Assembly (NCBI GenBank): GCA_009692305.1
Contig: SHZK01000014.1
Coordinates: forward strand, 1-64,000
Source: Gammaproteobacteria bacterium
GTDB lineage: Bacteria > Pseudomonadota > Gammaproteobacteria > Pseudomonadales > Pseudohongiellaceae
Length of the DNA: 64,000 nt
Direction: 5' to 3'
In this document: positions 1 through 8,486 of the stretch, in pieces
Layout: every line of letters begins with the position of its first letter
Position numbering within the stretch: the first letter of the stretch is position 1
The notes under the pieces: generated by a model
The model's database searches: none
The model's input: only the letters and a program-made list of their open reading frames with translations
What the model was told of the DNA's origin: nothing
Program-made: the position numbers and the translations under genes

Positions 1-104
1 TTACTCATACCGTGTTCTCGGCACAGGTTAGCTACCGGTGTGCCTGACTCGGCTTGTTTCAGTATCGCCAGTATCTGGCTGTCGCTAAATCGTGATTTTT
101 TCAT
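1..104 (-). mobile_element. IS3-family transposase OrfA, N-terminus (cut by window edge)
   Basis: The minus strand from the ATG at 104 reads 34 residues starting MKKSRFSDSQILAILKQAES and continuing through a CREHGMS motif, then leaves the window. This is the helix-turn-helix start of IS3-family OrfA (IS51/IS407-like subgroups). OrfA binds the element ends and is normally fused to the DDE-type OrfB by a programmed frameshift. OrfB would lie to the left, outside the window, so intactness cannot be judged. The element's terminal repeat is seen at about 164-176. Confidence 0.85.
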
Positions 105-162
105 GCAGAATATCTTCTTACCCTATTATGAGAAAATTCTACTTTAGATATCAGTTAATTTT

Positions 163-176
163 GGGGATGATTACCC
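163..176 (-). repeat. Terminal inverted repeat (left end) of the IS3-family element
   Basis: Read on the minus strand from the outside in, this end is GGGTAATCATCCCC. The same core, GGTAATCATCCC, forms the right end of the IS remnant at 30694-30706. Finding one core at the OrfA side here and at the OrfB side there is what two ends of the same or closely related IS3-family elements should look like. The exact outer base is uncertain because only one copy of each end is visible. Confidence 0.65.
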
Positions 177-227
177 TAAGCAAGTGAACAGATTTTGCTA
201 ATGAACCTGTAGTAACGGAGCAACACC

Positions 228-1043
228 ATGATGAACAAGACTACTTTCCTGCTGGTACTTTCCCTGTCGGCAGGACTGCTCCCTTCTGCTAAAGCCCAGG
301 GTCCGCAGCTGCCCAGTTGTGGCAACATCTCGATACTTGCCGATTCAATAATTGATGGCAGACAATTTCAAAAGGGAATTTATCAGTTAAATACCTTCGG
401 AATTTCTTGCGAAGAAGTTGTCGGATTGAGCGGAATATTGGGAGTAGTTCTTGGTTTGCGCAAAGAAGACAGCTTACCGGCACCCTGGTCTTCGCTAACT
501 GGGGCGGTGGGTGCGCCCAAGTTTTCAACCAGCGCTGATATTGGATTTAGGTTACAAAAAATTGAAGAGCTACCTTCCGTAAGTCCTGTACCAGGACAGC
601 AGCTTGCGGGAATTACAAGCAGCGGAAATGCTGGTAGTAGTGCGATTTTGAAAATTGGTGCGTCTTCAGATCTTGGGTTAACCAGTAAACAGAACTTTGT
701 CAGTACCGATTCCATTAAAATTAGTGCCGCGATCATCCCGCAGAGCAAAGATGAGGGTCAGCCAGCTGATATCTTTGTAATAGCCGAAGTAATGGCTGCG
801 ACTCCGTTCTATATGAGACTCAGCAGGCTGGGGGAATGGAAGCTGTGGAACGGCACGGTAGATGAATTGCTGCCGGCACATACAGTTTCTGCTTTGGAAA
901 ATGAGTTAAGGCTGCAGCTTTACTCAGGCAAATTGGATGCAGGCTTTAAGCTTGCCTTCTACCTTGGCTATTCCACTATTTCATCTGGCAAGGAAAAGTT
1001 AATCCATTACAACAGGGTTCCATTCATTATCTCTATTGAATAA
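228..1043 (+). CDS. Secreted protein of unknown function
   Basis: A 271-residue protein that I do not recognise. It opens with a clear Sec signal peptide (MMNKTT, a hydrophobic stretch, cleavage likely after AKA near residue 23), so it is exported to the periplasm or beyond. The mature part is rich in Ser, Gly, Leu and Ile, has two cysteines near its start (residues about 31 and 61, possibly a disulfide), and shows no repeats or further membrane segments. Two ATGs stand in tandem at 228 and 231, after an ACGGAG ribosome site. The start lies only about 50 bp from the end of the IS3-family element, so the promoter either sits in that short gap or is supplied by the element. Confidence 0.7.
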   Translation: MMNKTTFLLVLSLSAGLLPSAKAQGPQLPSCGNISILADSIIDGRQFQKGIYQLNTFGISCEEVVGLSGILGVVLGLRKEDSLPAPWSSLTGAVGAPKFSTSADIGFRLQKIEELPSVSPVPGQQLAGITSSGNAGSSAILKIGASSDLGLTSKQNFVSTDSIKISAAIIPQSKDEGQPADIFVIAEVMAATPFYMRLSRLGEWKLWNGTVDELLPAHTVSALENELRLQLYSGKLDAGFKLAFYLGYSTISSGKEKLIHYNRVPFIISIE

Positions 1044-1073
1044 CTGCAGGCAAAATATCGAGGCGAGTTGAAC

Positions 1074-1110
1074 GGGGACAGATTTATTTTGCTGGCAGCA
1101 AATAAAGGGA
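1074..1110. repeat. Degenerate copy of the intergenic palindrome family
   Basis: The stretch GGGGACAGATTTATTTTG followed by CAGCAAATAAAGGG has the layout of the palindromic repeats at 2323, 5160 and 8487 (a GACAGATTTATTT arm facing an AAATAAA arm), but the second arm is eroded. It sits in the gap between the secreted protein gene and the convergent ADP-ribosylglycohydrolase gene. Confidence 0.4.
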
Positions 1111-1128
1111 ACGGGCACTGCTGGTGTA

Positions 1129-2235
1129 TCAATCTCTCAAGTCTTCAAGCTGACACAGCGCACCGATCTCGACATCCAGTTCACCCGCATTGGTCAATTG
1201 ATCAAACCACCTAATTGCAGCAGCATCATTGACCAGGCCCAGCAATGCACCCAGTACAGCGCCACGATGCACATTGTCGCCACCCATATTGCAGTTGGCT
1301 AACAAGGCGGCACACGGATCGTCCACATATTTGTAGGCCAGATACAACACACTGGGCCAGGAACCGGAGATGTAGCAGGCGGAGCTGAACAGACCCCCGA
1401 CGATTTCATGGTCGCGACGAGCTTTTGCTACCAGGGCAGGCAGGGAAAGTCCGAGACTGGCTTTGGCACAGGCAGCGATCAACTCGGCAGCCGACAGTGA
1501 CTCATCGCGAAACAGCAGTTGGTCCAGCAAGTCTACGTAGTGACGGCATACAGCAGCAAGTGAGTCATCCGGATGGGTTAGCATGAGATGCTCCCGACAC
1601 AGGGTCTGCACAGCCGCCAGCGGCACTCCCGCTAGCCTCTGGCAAAACACCAGCGGCGCGATGCTCACCAGTCCGCCAATGGACGGCGTATCGTGAGTCA
1701 CTGCGCCGCACTGATCTGCGGGTATTCCCTGTTGCAGGTTCGCAAAGAAACCGCGGTGATAGGATTCGGCGTAAGTATCTGGATGCAGCGGCGGAGCGGC
1801 AGTCATGAATTCAATATACGCCCGCAGATAATCAGCCTTGCTGTAATGTCTTTGGTTCGCCTTCATGCTGCGCAGCAACACGCGGGCACAATGGGCATTG
1901 AGAGTGTTGTCACCTGCCTGCATCTGATGATGGTAATGCCGGTGCTGGCGATCCCAGTGCTGCCGCCGTCCTTTTAGTATCACGTCACCCACAATCTCCG
2001 CCGCACCCGTCCCGCTCCTGCTGCCACGACGCCCACCATGACCGGTGGCGTGTAACGACATGATGGACGATGGGTGGTGCTCTGGCGCGGCCGCCATGCC
2101 CTGCACACCTCCGGGAAACTCACGATAAATGTCTGCGGGGTTGTAATACCAGTGAACCGGCATGGCAAGAGCGTCAGCGACGAAAGCGGTTTTGAGCGCT
2201 GCGTTGGCGCGATGTTGCGGACGAGAAACGGTCAT
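1129..2235 (-). CDS. ADP-ribosylglycohydrolase family protein
   Basis: A 368-residue protein of the ADP-ribosylglycohydrolase (DraG-like) superfamily, all-helical enzymes that use a dinuclear metal site to remove ADP-ribose or hydrolyse related glycosidic bonds. Visible hallmarks are the N-terminal ADALAMPVHWYYN segment, the counterpart of the family's GDALG-type first metal motif, and the C-terminal NMGGDNVHRGAVLGALLGL, the counterpart of the second metal motif. Both depart from the canonical aspartate pattern (GGDNVHR instead of GGDTDT), which marks a divergent subfamily whose substrate is not known to me. No signal peptide, so cytoplasmic. It stands alone, convergent with the secreted protein gene. 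The ribosome site before the ATG is weak. Confidence 0.75.
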   Translation of the reverse strand: MTVSRPQHRANAALKTAFVADALAMPVHWYYNPADIYREFPGGVQGMAAAPEHHPSSIMSLHATGHGGRRGSRSGTGAAEIVGDVILKGRRQHWDRQHRHYHHQMQAGDNTLNAHCARVLLRSMKANQRHYSKADYLRAYIEFMTAAPPLHPDTYAESYHRGFFANLQQGIPADQCGAVTHDTPSIGGLVSIAPLVFCQRLAGVPLAAVQTLCREHLMLTHPDDSLAAVCRHYVDLLDQLLFRDESLSAAELIAACAKASLGLSLPALVAKARRDHEIVGGLFSSACYISGSWPSVLYLAYKYVDDPCAALLANCNMGGDNVHRGAVLGALLGLVNDAAAIRWFDQLTNAGELDVEIGALCQLEDLRD

Positions 2236-2322
2236 GGGAAGCTGCTCACGAGGCTCAATGCCATTTTAAATCTGGTTATCCAAGATACGACAGATGGCAA
2301 GGAAGTGGATTGGTCCAGCCTG

Positions 2323-2370
2323 AAAAGGTGTCAGATTTATTTAGTGAAATAAAAAGATCTCACACCTTTT
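2323..2370. repeat. Intergenic palindromic repeat
   Basis: An imperfect inverted repeat: arm AAAAGGTGTCAGATTTATTT, short loop AGTG, then the opposing arm ending in CACACCTTTT. The outer nine bases pair perfectly; the inner part has mismatches. It is one of several copies in the first 9 kb. The layout resembles REP-like elements mobilised by Y1-family (RAYT) transposases, but no such transposase gene is in the window. Confidence 0.7.
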
Positions 2371-2451
2371 CTGTTTTCAATCAATCGCAAGTTTTATGCG
2401 ATTAAAAATGGCACAAGTGACAGTCATGCCGAAGTTGTCAATGCTGCTTCT

Positions 2452-3043
2452 TTAACGCACTCGGACAAAGACCCGGTCAGTGGCATTTGCTGCGTTGTGA
2501 CAGTTCTCGCAAACGCCCAAGCCGGTCCCATTCGCTACATTGATACCATTAATGGTTTCATACCAGTATCAGGTATCTGCGGTGGTGCCTGCTTTTACTT
2601 TTACGCCGACCGCATAGCCAATCAGGCTTGAGCCGGAATACAGCTCTTTAAAACTGCTTGCCCCAACCGGATGGACATTGCCGTTGCTGGCAGCAAGCAA
2701 GGGATTGGAACAGATGCGCACCCTGCCATGGGGTGAGTTCAGCGTTTGCGAATGCGGGTCGGGCTCACAGGCCCAGGATTTGTAGGTGCCACTCGCTATC
2801 CATTGCTCCATGTCGGCAATCTTGCCAACCTGGGGGATCGCAGACGGGGGCTGGTTTCAAAACTTTGCACAGTAAAGCTCTGACTGCCATCGAACTTCAG
2901 TTTGACATTGTAAACCGAGTCGCTGGCCACTTTGATTTCCGGAATGGTAAGGGTACCAGTAGCCGGGTTGAAATCTGGTAGTGTCTGTGGGTAGGCATTT
3001 CCCGCAATAATCAGGGCCAGTAAGGTAATAAACTGCTCTTCAC
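2452..3043 (-). pseudogene. Decayed exported c-type heme (CXXCH) protein gene
   Basis: The minus strand carries pieces of one exported protein in different frames. From a GTG at 3043 behind a good AAAGGAGA ribosome site, a one-base slip leads into a signal peptide (ITLLALIIAGNAYPQ) and a beta-rich stretch (TLPDFNPATGTLTIPEIKVA). A second frame change near 2840-2860 leads to MEQWIASGTYKSWACEPDPH, then HGRVRICSNPL, and an in-frame TGA at 2569-2571. Past the TGA the frame continues YWYETING to a heme-binding CENCH motif, and ends at TAA 2452-2454. Residues around the TGA suggest it replaced a tryptophan codon. The heme motif after the stop argues that the product was a periplasmic c-type cytochrome-like protein, now inactive. 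Confidence 0.65.
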
Positions 3044-3173
3044 GATATCTCCTTTGAGCGAGACACAGTTGTTGAGAGTCATTGTTTCGAGCATTTTAGC
3101 ACTATACTTATGTTACTCAGCAGCAAGATCACAGCGGCCATCAGCTGCCCGCGATTTAAACTTGGCGAATAGA

Positions 3174-3213
3174 AAGGTCGCAGGTTTATTTAGTGAATTA
3201 GAAGAGACCTGAC
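3174..3213. repeat. Degenerate intergenic palindrome
   Basis: GGTCGCAGGTTTATTTAGTG faces GAGACCTGAC. The centre TTTATTTAGTGAA is shared with the copy at 2323-2370, so this looks like an eroded member of the same family. It lies just upstream of the threonine aldolase gene. Confidence 0.45.
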
Positions 3214-3257
3214 AATTGTTCACCCTATTTCATCTGTACTAAAAGGAAAGCCAGCCA

Positions 3258-4265
3258 GTGATAGATCTCAGAAGCGACACTGTAACCAAACCCTCTGAAA
3301 AGATGCGCGCGCAGATGGCGGTGGCCCCGGTGGGGGACGACGTATTTGGCGATGACCCCACGGTGCATGCACTGGAAGCAAAAATCGCGCAGCTCGCCGG
3401 GAAAGAGTCGGCACTGCTGTTGCCCTCCGGCACGCAGAGCAATCTGGTTGCGTTGCTTGCCCATTGTCAGCGCGGTGATGAATACATCGTTGGTCAGGAC
3501 TATCACACCTACCTGTACGAGGCCGGTGGCGGAGCTGTATTCGGCAGCTTGCAACCGCAGCCGATTCTAGTAGAGCCAGATGGCAGCCTCAATCTGAATG
3601 CGGTGAAGTCTCGCATCAAACCCGATGATTCGCATTTTGCCCGCAGCAAATTATTGGTGCTGGAGAACACACACAACGGCAAGGTGATGAGTCTTGATTA
3701 CATGAGTGCGGCATTTCGCTTCACGCGCGAGCATGGCTTGTCACTGCATCTGGATGGCGCGAGAGTTTTCAATGCGGCGATTGAACTCGGTGTTCCTGTG
3801 TCCGATATCGCCTGTTATGCCGATACCATTTCAATCTGTTGTTCGAAGGGTTTGGGCGCGCCGGTAGGATCCTTGCTCTGCGGTCCTGCGCCGCTGATCA
3901 AAGCCGCACGACGATGGCGCAAGATGGCAGGTGGTGGCATGCGGCAGGCTGGCATACTGGCTGCCGGGATTGACTATGCACTGGACCATAACATCGAACG
4001 CCTGCAGATCGATCACGCCAATGCCAAACGCCTGACTGATGCGCTGGCTGCTATCGACTCAATCAAAATACTGAGCAACGCCACCAATATGCTGTTCATC
4101 GAACTACCAAGCCGGGAGCTTGGCCTGCAACTGGCCAGCCGGTTGGCGGAGCAGGGTGTAAAGGTGATAGGCGGGCAGACTATGCGACTGGTGACGCATC
4201 TTGATATCGATGCAGCCGACATCGACCGAGTGGCGCAGTTATTTCGGGAGTTTTTTCATGCTTGA
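3258..4265 (+). CDS. ltaE: Low-specificity L-threonine aldolase
   Basis: A 335-residue PLP enzyme of fold type I that splits L-threonine and L-allo-threonine into glycine and acetaldehyde. It begins with the family signature MIDLRSDTVTKPSEKMR. The PLP lysine is Lys197 in CCSKGLGAPVGSLLCG, and HLDGARVFNA carries the aspartate that contacts the cofactor. Length and lysine position match the Escherichia coli enzyme. The start is GTG at 3258, needed to keep the conserved N-terminus. No signal peptide, so cytoplasmic. It is a single gene, flanked on both sides by copies of the palindromic repeat; SapC follows 154 bp later. Confidence 0.93.
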   Translation: MIDLRSDTVTKPSEKMRAQMAVAPVGDDVFGDDPTVHALEAKIAQLAGKESALLLPSGTQSNLVALLAHCQRGDEYIVGQDYHTYLYEAGGGAVFGSLQPQPILVEPDGSLNLNAVKSRIKPDDSHFARSKLLVLENTHNGKVMSLDYMSAAFRFTREHGLSLHLDGARVFNAAIELGVPVSDIACYADTISICCSKGLGAPVGSLLCGPAPLIKAARRWRKMAGGGMRQAGILAAGIDYALDHNIERLQIDHANAKRLTDALAAIDSIKILSNATNMLFIELPSRELGLQLASRLAEQGVKVIGGQTMRLVTHLDIDAADIDRVAQLFREFFHA

Positions 4266-4336
4266 AAACAGGGCAGAGCTTGCGGTCGAGGCGCCCTGCG
4301 GTTCTAAAGATGCCTCTTACTATAGTAAAAATTGGT

Positions 4337-4362
4337 AAAAATAATTCTCACACCTTTTCCTT
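4337..4362. repeat. Half copy of the palindromic repeat
   Basis: TAAAAATAATTCTCACACCTTTTCC corresponds to the right arm of the repeat (ACACCTTTT end), as seen at 2361-2370. The left arm is not recognisable. It lies between ltaE and the SapC-family gene. Confidence 0.4.
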
Positions 4363-4419
4363 TTAGGCTCAGAGTGGTTAACATGCGCTGCATTCAAAAA
4401 ATGAATAAGGTGATCAAGA

Positions 4420-5151
4420 ATGAGTTCTCCTGTACCCCTGCAAAAAGACAAGCACGCGAAGTTAAAAGTAACCGAATCCAGTGATTTCAGGCGCTATAAA
4501 GACAAGCACCTGATTCCTCTGGTCATTCAGGATTTCTACACCCTGGCTTCCGAATTTTCACTGGTGTTTGTGAAAAATAGGGAGCTTGATGAATTTCTGC
4601 CTGTCGCCATCATGGGGCTGCGGGATGGCCAGAATCTGTATTGTCGATCCGAGCATTGGCCAGCACCGGTCGCGCCAGTGAATTTCGGCAATTCCCCGTT
4701 CACAGTAGCGCGCACCGACGACACCGGTGATCAACTGATTGTGTTGGTCGATGAGGAAAGCCCGCTGCTGAGCGAGACAACGGGTGAGGCTTTATTCACA
4801 GAGAGTGGGGAGCGGAGTGAATATCTGACTCGAAGAATGGACGCTCTGGTCAAAGTGGCACACCAATCCGAAGATATGCGGGCAGTGTGTAAATTTTTAG
4901 CCGACAAAAAATTGTTGGCGACCCAACAAGTGCAACTGCAGCATCGACCAGATGCACAACGTTATAACATTGATGGAATTTATACAGTCGATGAGAAAGC
5001 GCTGAACGCATTGTCGGATGAAGACTTCTTGCAGCTACGCAAGCAAGGTTTACTGGCATTGATTTATGCCCATCTCGCTTCCTTGCAACAACTACGCCGA
5101 ATTTCGCAGATGCAGTATGAAGCGGATAAAGCGGTGCAGGGGGGAATGTAA
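4420..5151 (+). CDS. SapC family protein
   Basis: A 243-residue protein of the SapC-like family, named after an S-layer-associated protein; its biochemical role is not established. Family features are the start segment with FRRYKDKHLIPL, the MGLRDGQNLYC region in the middle, and the C-terminal YTVDEKALNALSDEDFLQLR followed by a helical tail. No signal peptide or membrane segment, so cytoplasmic by sequence. The ATG at 4420 follows an AAGGTG ribosome site. In other gammaproteobacteria and alphaproteobacteria this family is often found near TonB receptors and tryptophan halogenases; here a TonB-receptor-like gene lies 1 kb downstream, but no halogenase is seen. Confidence 0.85.
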   Translation: MSSPVPLQKDKHAKLKVTESSDFRRYKDKHLIPLVIQDFYTLASEFSLVFVKNRELDEFLPVAIMGLRDGQNLYCRSEHWPAPVAPVNFGNSPFTVARTDDTGDQLIVLVDEESPLLSETTGEALFTESGERSEYLTRRMDALVKVAHQSEDMRAVCKFLADKKLLATQQVQLQHRPDAQRYNIDGIYTVDEKALNALSDEDFLQLRKQGLLALIYAHLASLQQLRRISQMQYEADKAVQGGM

Positions 5152-5159
5152 GACAACAA

Positions 5160-5206
5160 GAAATGGTGTCAGATTTAATTGGCTAAATTAAATCTGACAC
5201 CATTTC
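5160..5206. repeat. Perfect palindromic repeat between convergent genes
   Basis: The best preserved member of the family: 20-base arm AAATGGTGTCAGATTTAATT at 5161-5180, five-base loop GGCTA, and an exactly complementary arm at 5186-5205; one further G-C pair extends the stem to 21. It separates the convergent SapC and alpha/beta hydrolase genes and could act as a transcription end for both strands as well as being a mobile repeat. Confidence 0.9.
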
Positions 5207-5218
5207 CTTTATCGATAT

Positions 5219-6073
5219 CTATGCTGGTCGATGCGCTTTCAGGAACGAGCGTATATGCCGCACTGCCAGTGGAATTCTTTCTTCAGGTTCTTTCCAGGGA
5301 AACAAACTCACCTCGGCATTCGGCGCGAGCATTGCTGACTCCATGGCAGTGGCGTAGGGATGCACCGGGATATCATCTGGCAGAATCAGTACCGGAGTCT
5401 GGCAGTTGCGCACGAAATCGCGGGATACGGTAAACACGAAGTCGCCATTTTTGACATACATCTCGGTCAGAAACTGGCCTACCTCTGCCATGGTAATTTC
5501 CGGCCGACGCTTGACGAACTCCGGCCCCCAGCTAGCCATATTACGTTCGTAAAAAAGTTTGGGCTCGTCCGGGCTGAATCCGCTGGGTTGTGCCAGTACT
5601 GCCGCGACGACGCGATCCGGTGCGCGCTCCAGCAGGTTCCAGATGAATGGCCCGCCAATGCACAGTCCCAGCACCATAAATTTGTCGATGCCCAGATGAT
5701 CCATCAGGCCGAGGTGATCGTCAGTGAACGCATCCCAGGGTCGGTCGATTGCCAGCGGCCCGCTCGATTGCCCGGTGTTGGCATTACGCAGGTCCGCTAC
5801 GATGGTGCGGTATTCGCCTTTGAACTCCTCGATTGGATTGAAGGGTCGGGCACTTTTGAGGCTGGCAATGCTCGAGTCCAGGCCTCCACCGGGAATAAGC
5901 AACAACGGAAAGCCGGAACCTGCTTCTTCATAGTGTATGCGCACAGCGCCGCTTTCATAGAATGCACTGGCACTTCCGCCTTGACTGTTTTGTTGTGAAA
6001 ACAAATTCGGCGCGGCCGACATCAATGCGGCTGCTGCGCCAGTTTTGAGCAACTTGCGTCTGATAGGATCCAT
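5219..6073 (-). CDS. Exported alpha/beta hydrolase with cysteine in the nucleophile elbow
   Basis: A 284-residue alpha/beta-hydrolase-fold protein. The N-terminus (MDPIRRKLLKTGAAAAL) is a twin-arginine signal, so the folded protein is probably exported to the periplasm. The oxyanion region is LLLIPGGG near residue 60, followed by VADLRNANTGQSSG. The nucleophile elbow is G136-L-C138-I-G140: cysteine replaces the usual serine, as in dienelactone hydrolases. A late aspartate and a histidine (RHIRSFL near the end) could complete a triad. The substrate cannot be told from sequence. It stands alone, convergent with the SapC gene and divergent from the receptor-like gene at 6200. Confidence 0.8.
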   Translation of the reverse strand: MDPIRRKLLKTGAAAALMSAAPNLFSQQNSQGGSASAFYESGAVRIHYEEAGSGFPLLLIPGGGLDSSIASLKSARPFNPIEEFKGEYRTIVADLRNANTGQSSGPLAIDRPWDAFTDDHLGLMDHLGIDKFMVLGLCIGGPFIWNLLERAPDRVVAAVLAQPSGFSPDEPKLFYERNMASWGPEFVKRRPEITMAEVGQFLTEMYVKNGDFVFTVSRDFVRNCQTPVLILPDDIPVHPYATAMESAMLAPNAEVSLFPWKEPEERIPLAVRHIRSFLKAHRPA

Positions 6074-6199
6074 GGTCTAGCCCTCGATAATTGGTCGATT
6101 GATTCTGCTCCAATTCTTGACAGTTTGTAACACAGAGGTCGCGATTGGGCTGCTTACCTGTACTATCCGCGCTGTTGAATTATTTTGCGGAATCGGGTT

Positions 6200-8425
6200 A
6201 TGCGGCATCCATCTATCATTGTGCGGTATCGGCGTAGCAGCCGGAACCCTCTCCTTGCCCTGATTCTGGCCTGTATGCTGTCTCCCGTAGCAATTGCCCA
6301 GGACACATCCGGGGATGGCTCCACGGTGATATATCCGGCCAGCTATTTCGCGCAATGGGAAACGACAACTGCCCAGGACATGCTCGACCGTATACCCGGT
6401 CAGTCTGGAGCCAGTTTTGGCGGCGGCGGTAGCAGCGGTGGCGGTGGGCCAGGCGGTCCCGGTGGTTTTGGCGGCGGTGGCGGCAATCCCTCGGCCGGTG
6501 GCCGCGGTCTTGGCAGTGGCAGCAGCGGTACCGACATTCTCATTGATGGCAAGCGCACCGCTGGCAAGAACGCTCAAACCGGCGGCTTATTGCGCAGAAT
6601 CCCGGCCACCCAGGTACAGGAGATCCAGATTATTCGCGGCACCTCCGGTGAGATGGACGTGCGCGGCAGCGGGCAGGTTATTAACGTGGTGTTGTTCGAG
6701 GCACTCTCATCCAGCACTGTTTCCTGGGACGCCACGGCCAATATCGCTCAGGATCAGGAATTTACGCCTGCCGGATCACTCGCACTAAGCGGACAGAGCG
6801 GCGCCTTCAACTATCTGTTCAGTGTGCGCAGCAATCCGCGCTATAGCCATTCTGTTACCTATGAGCACAGCATACTGGGCGACTTTGCGGCCAACGATAC
6901 CATCAAGGAGCACCGTATCGATGACCGTGAAAACAACGAACTGAGCATGAATCTCAGTTACGCGTTCACGGCCAACAGCAGTGCGCGCTTCAACGCGCTG
7001 TATTCAGAGCAAGATGCTCCTGTCACCATGGCCCGCGCCACCCGCAATCTGCGCGTGAATCCAGTCGGTATCGCCATCGAGCAAGAAGACAATCCCTCTG
7101 ACCGCGACAATTGGGAAGTCGGAGGTGACTACGAGCTCACTTTCGATAACGGCCACCGCTTTAAGTTGTTAGGCATCGCTAATCAGAATGATCAGGATTC
7201 CAGCCGCAACCGCTTTTTGTTGCAGAGCGACGGGCAGTTCCAGAAAAACTTGTTCCTGGGCACTGCAAGCATTACCGAAGAACGAATTCTGCGCAGTTCT
7301 TACACCATGGACATATTGTCTGAGCAGAATATTGAATTCGGTCTTGAGCGCGCACAAACCATTCTCGATTCACGCTTGTCATTGGGTTTGCTCAGCTCCA
7401 AAGGTACTCCTTCTACCGCAGCCGGCGGACTTGTCCCACAAAAGGTCTCTACTGCAAATTCACGAGTGGAAGAAATACGCTATGAACCATTCCTGATTCA
7501 CAACTGGACTATTAATACGCAGATGTCTCTCGAATCGACTCTCGTGTATGAGAGCTCGGAAATTTCCCAGACTGGCGATGTCACCAAGCAACGGGATTTC
7601 GATTTCATCAAGCCGAAGATTGACCTGCGCTACGGCTTGACTCCAACATTGCAACTAAGGGGCACTATCGAGCGCATCGTCAATCAACTTAATTTCGCCG
7701 ACTTTGTCGCTGCCAATGATGAACAGGACAATGATCGCAACATCGTGTCCGGAAATGCCGGACTGAGTCAACAGACCCAGTGGCGCTACAGCTTCAAGAC
7801 AGAATACCGCCTGCCCAATGATGTCGGGGTGATGAGTGCGGAACTGTTTTATGCGGAGCATCAGGACGTGATTGACCGCATCGATGTGTCGTCGTCTGAT
7901 ACTGATTTGCAATCTGCCAACGGCAACATCGGTGAGGGCAGGGAATACGGCCTTGACCTGAATGCCAGTGTGCGCATGGGCATGATTGGATTGCCGAACC
8001 TGCTGATTTCACCTTCATTTATTGTGCAGGACTCGCAAGTCACCGATCCCTTCCTCGGCATCGAACGGCGTTTTCAGTCGTATATGCGCGGTCAGTTAAG
8101 ACTCAACATGCGCCATGATATTCCCGAGTGGCGCTTTAATTGGGGTTTTCAGAATTTCGATCGCGTCGATGGTGGTTTGCTCCGCTATGACGTGGACGAT
8201 ATTGAATTTGAAATCGGTGACCCACGCTACAACCTGTTCGCCGAATACGTAGACACGCGTGGCCTGACTTATCGGGTTGATATCCAGAACGCGAGCAACA
8301 ACGTCAGGTGCCGCGAACGCACGCGCTTCGTTGGCCGCATCTCGGACGATATCCTGGAAGAGATCGAGAATCAGTGCACGAAAACCGGGCTGGAATTCAG
8401 CTTGAAGGTAAGCGGCACGTTCTAA
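6200..8425 (+). CDS. TonB-dependent receptor-like outer membrane protein with glycine-rich plug insert
   Basis: A 741-residue outer membrane protein. The N-terminus has a signal peptide (basic n-region, hydrophobic PLLALILACMLSP, cleavage near AIAQD). A plug-like region follows (QDMLDRIPG, then DILIDGKRTAGKNAQ and IQIIRGTSGEMDVRGSGQVINVV split by the insert), then about 550 residues of alternating beta strands ending in SLKVSGTF with a terminal aromatic, as expected for a beta-barrel. Between residues about 70 and 115 the plug is interrupted by a run of Gly, Ser and Pro. A classical TonB box was not found. An in-frame TTG lies upstream at 6185; the ATG at 6200 gives the better signal peptide. 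The cargo is unknown. Confidence 0.8.
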   Translation: MRHPSIIVRYRRSSRNPLLALILACMLSPVAIAQDTSGDGSTVIYPASYFAQWETTTAQDMLDRIPGQSGASFGGGGSSGGGGPGGPGGFGGGGGNPSAGGRGLGSGSSGTDILIDGKRTAGKNAQTGGLLRRIPATQVQEIQIIRGTSGEMDVRGSGQVINVVLFEALSSSTVSWDATANIAQDQEFTPAGSLALSGQSGAFNYLFSVRSNPRYSHSVTYEHSILGDFAANDTIKEHRIDDRENNELSMNLSYAFTANSSARFNALYSEQDAPVTMARATRNLRVNPVGIAIEQEDNPSDRDNWEVGGDYELTFDNGHRFKLLGIANQNDQDSSRNRFLLQSDGQFQKNLFLGTASITEERILRSSYTMDILSEQNIEFGLERAQTILDSRLSLGLLSSKGTPSTAAGGLVPQKVSTANSRVEEIRYEPFLIHNWTINTQMSLESTLVYESSEISQTGDVTKQRDFDFIKPKIDLRYGLTPTLQLRGTIERIVNQLNFADFVAANDEQDNDRNIVSGNAGLSQQTQWRYSFKTEYRLPNDVGVMSAELFYAEHQDVIDRIDVSSSDTDLQSANGNIGEGREYGLDLNASVRMGMIGLPNLLISPSFIVQDSQVTDPFLGIERRFQSYMRGQLRLNMRHDIPEWRFNWGFQNFDRVDGGLLRYDVDDIEFEIGDPRYNLFAEYVDTRGLTYRVDIQNASNNVRCRERTRFVGRISDDILEEIENQCTKTGLEFSLKVSGTF

Positions 8426-8486
8426 TGCAAGCAGTGGTGGGGATGGTGTCAGCTGTATTTAATCCCTGTTGACGTTGCCTTCTGGT

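Noticed and set aside
2569..2571. In-frame TGA before a CXXCH motif as a possible selenocysteine codon
   Set aside because: Two other frame changes break the same gene, no SECIS-like hairpin stands out, and the place fits a tryptophan codon turned to TGA.
5360..5998. 212-codon open frame on the plus strand
   Set aside because: Antisense to the Tat-exported hydrolase, which is supported by fold motifs and signal peptide.
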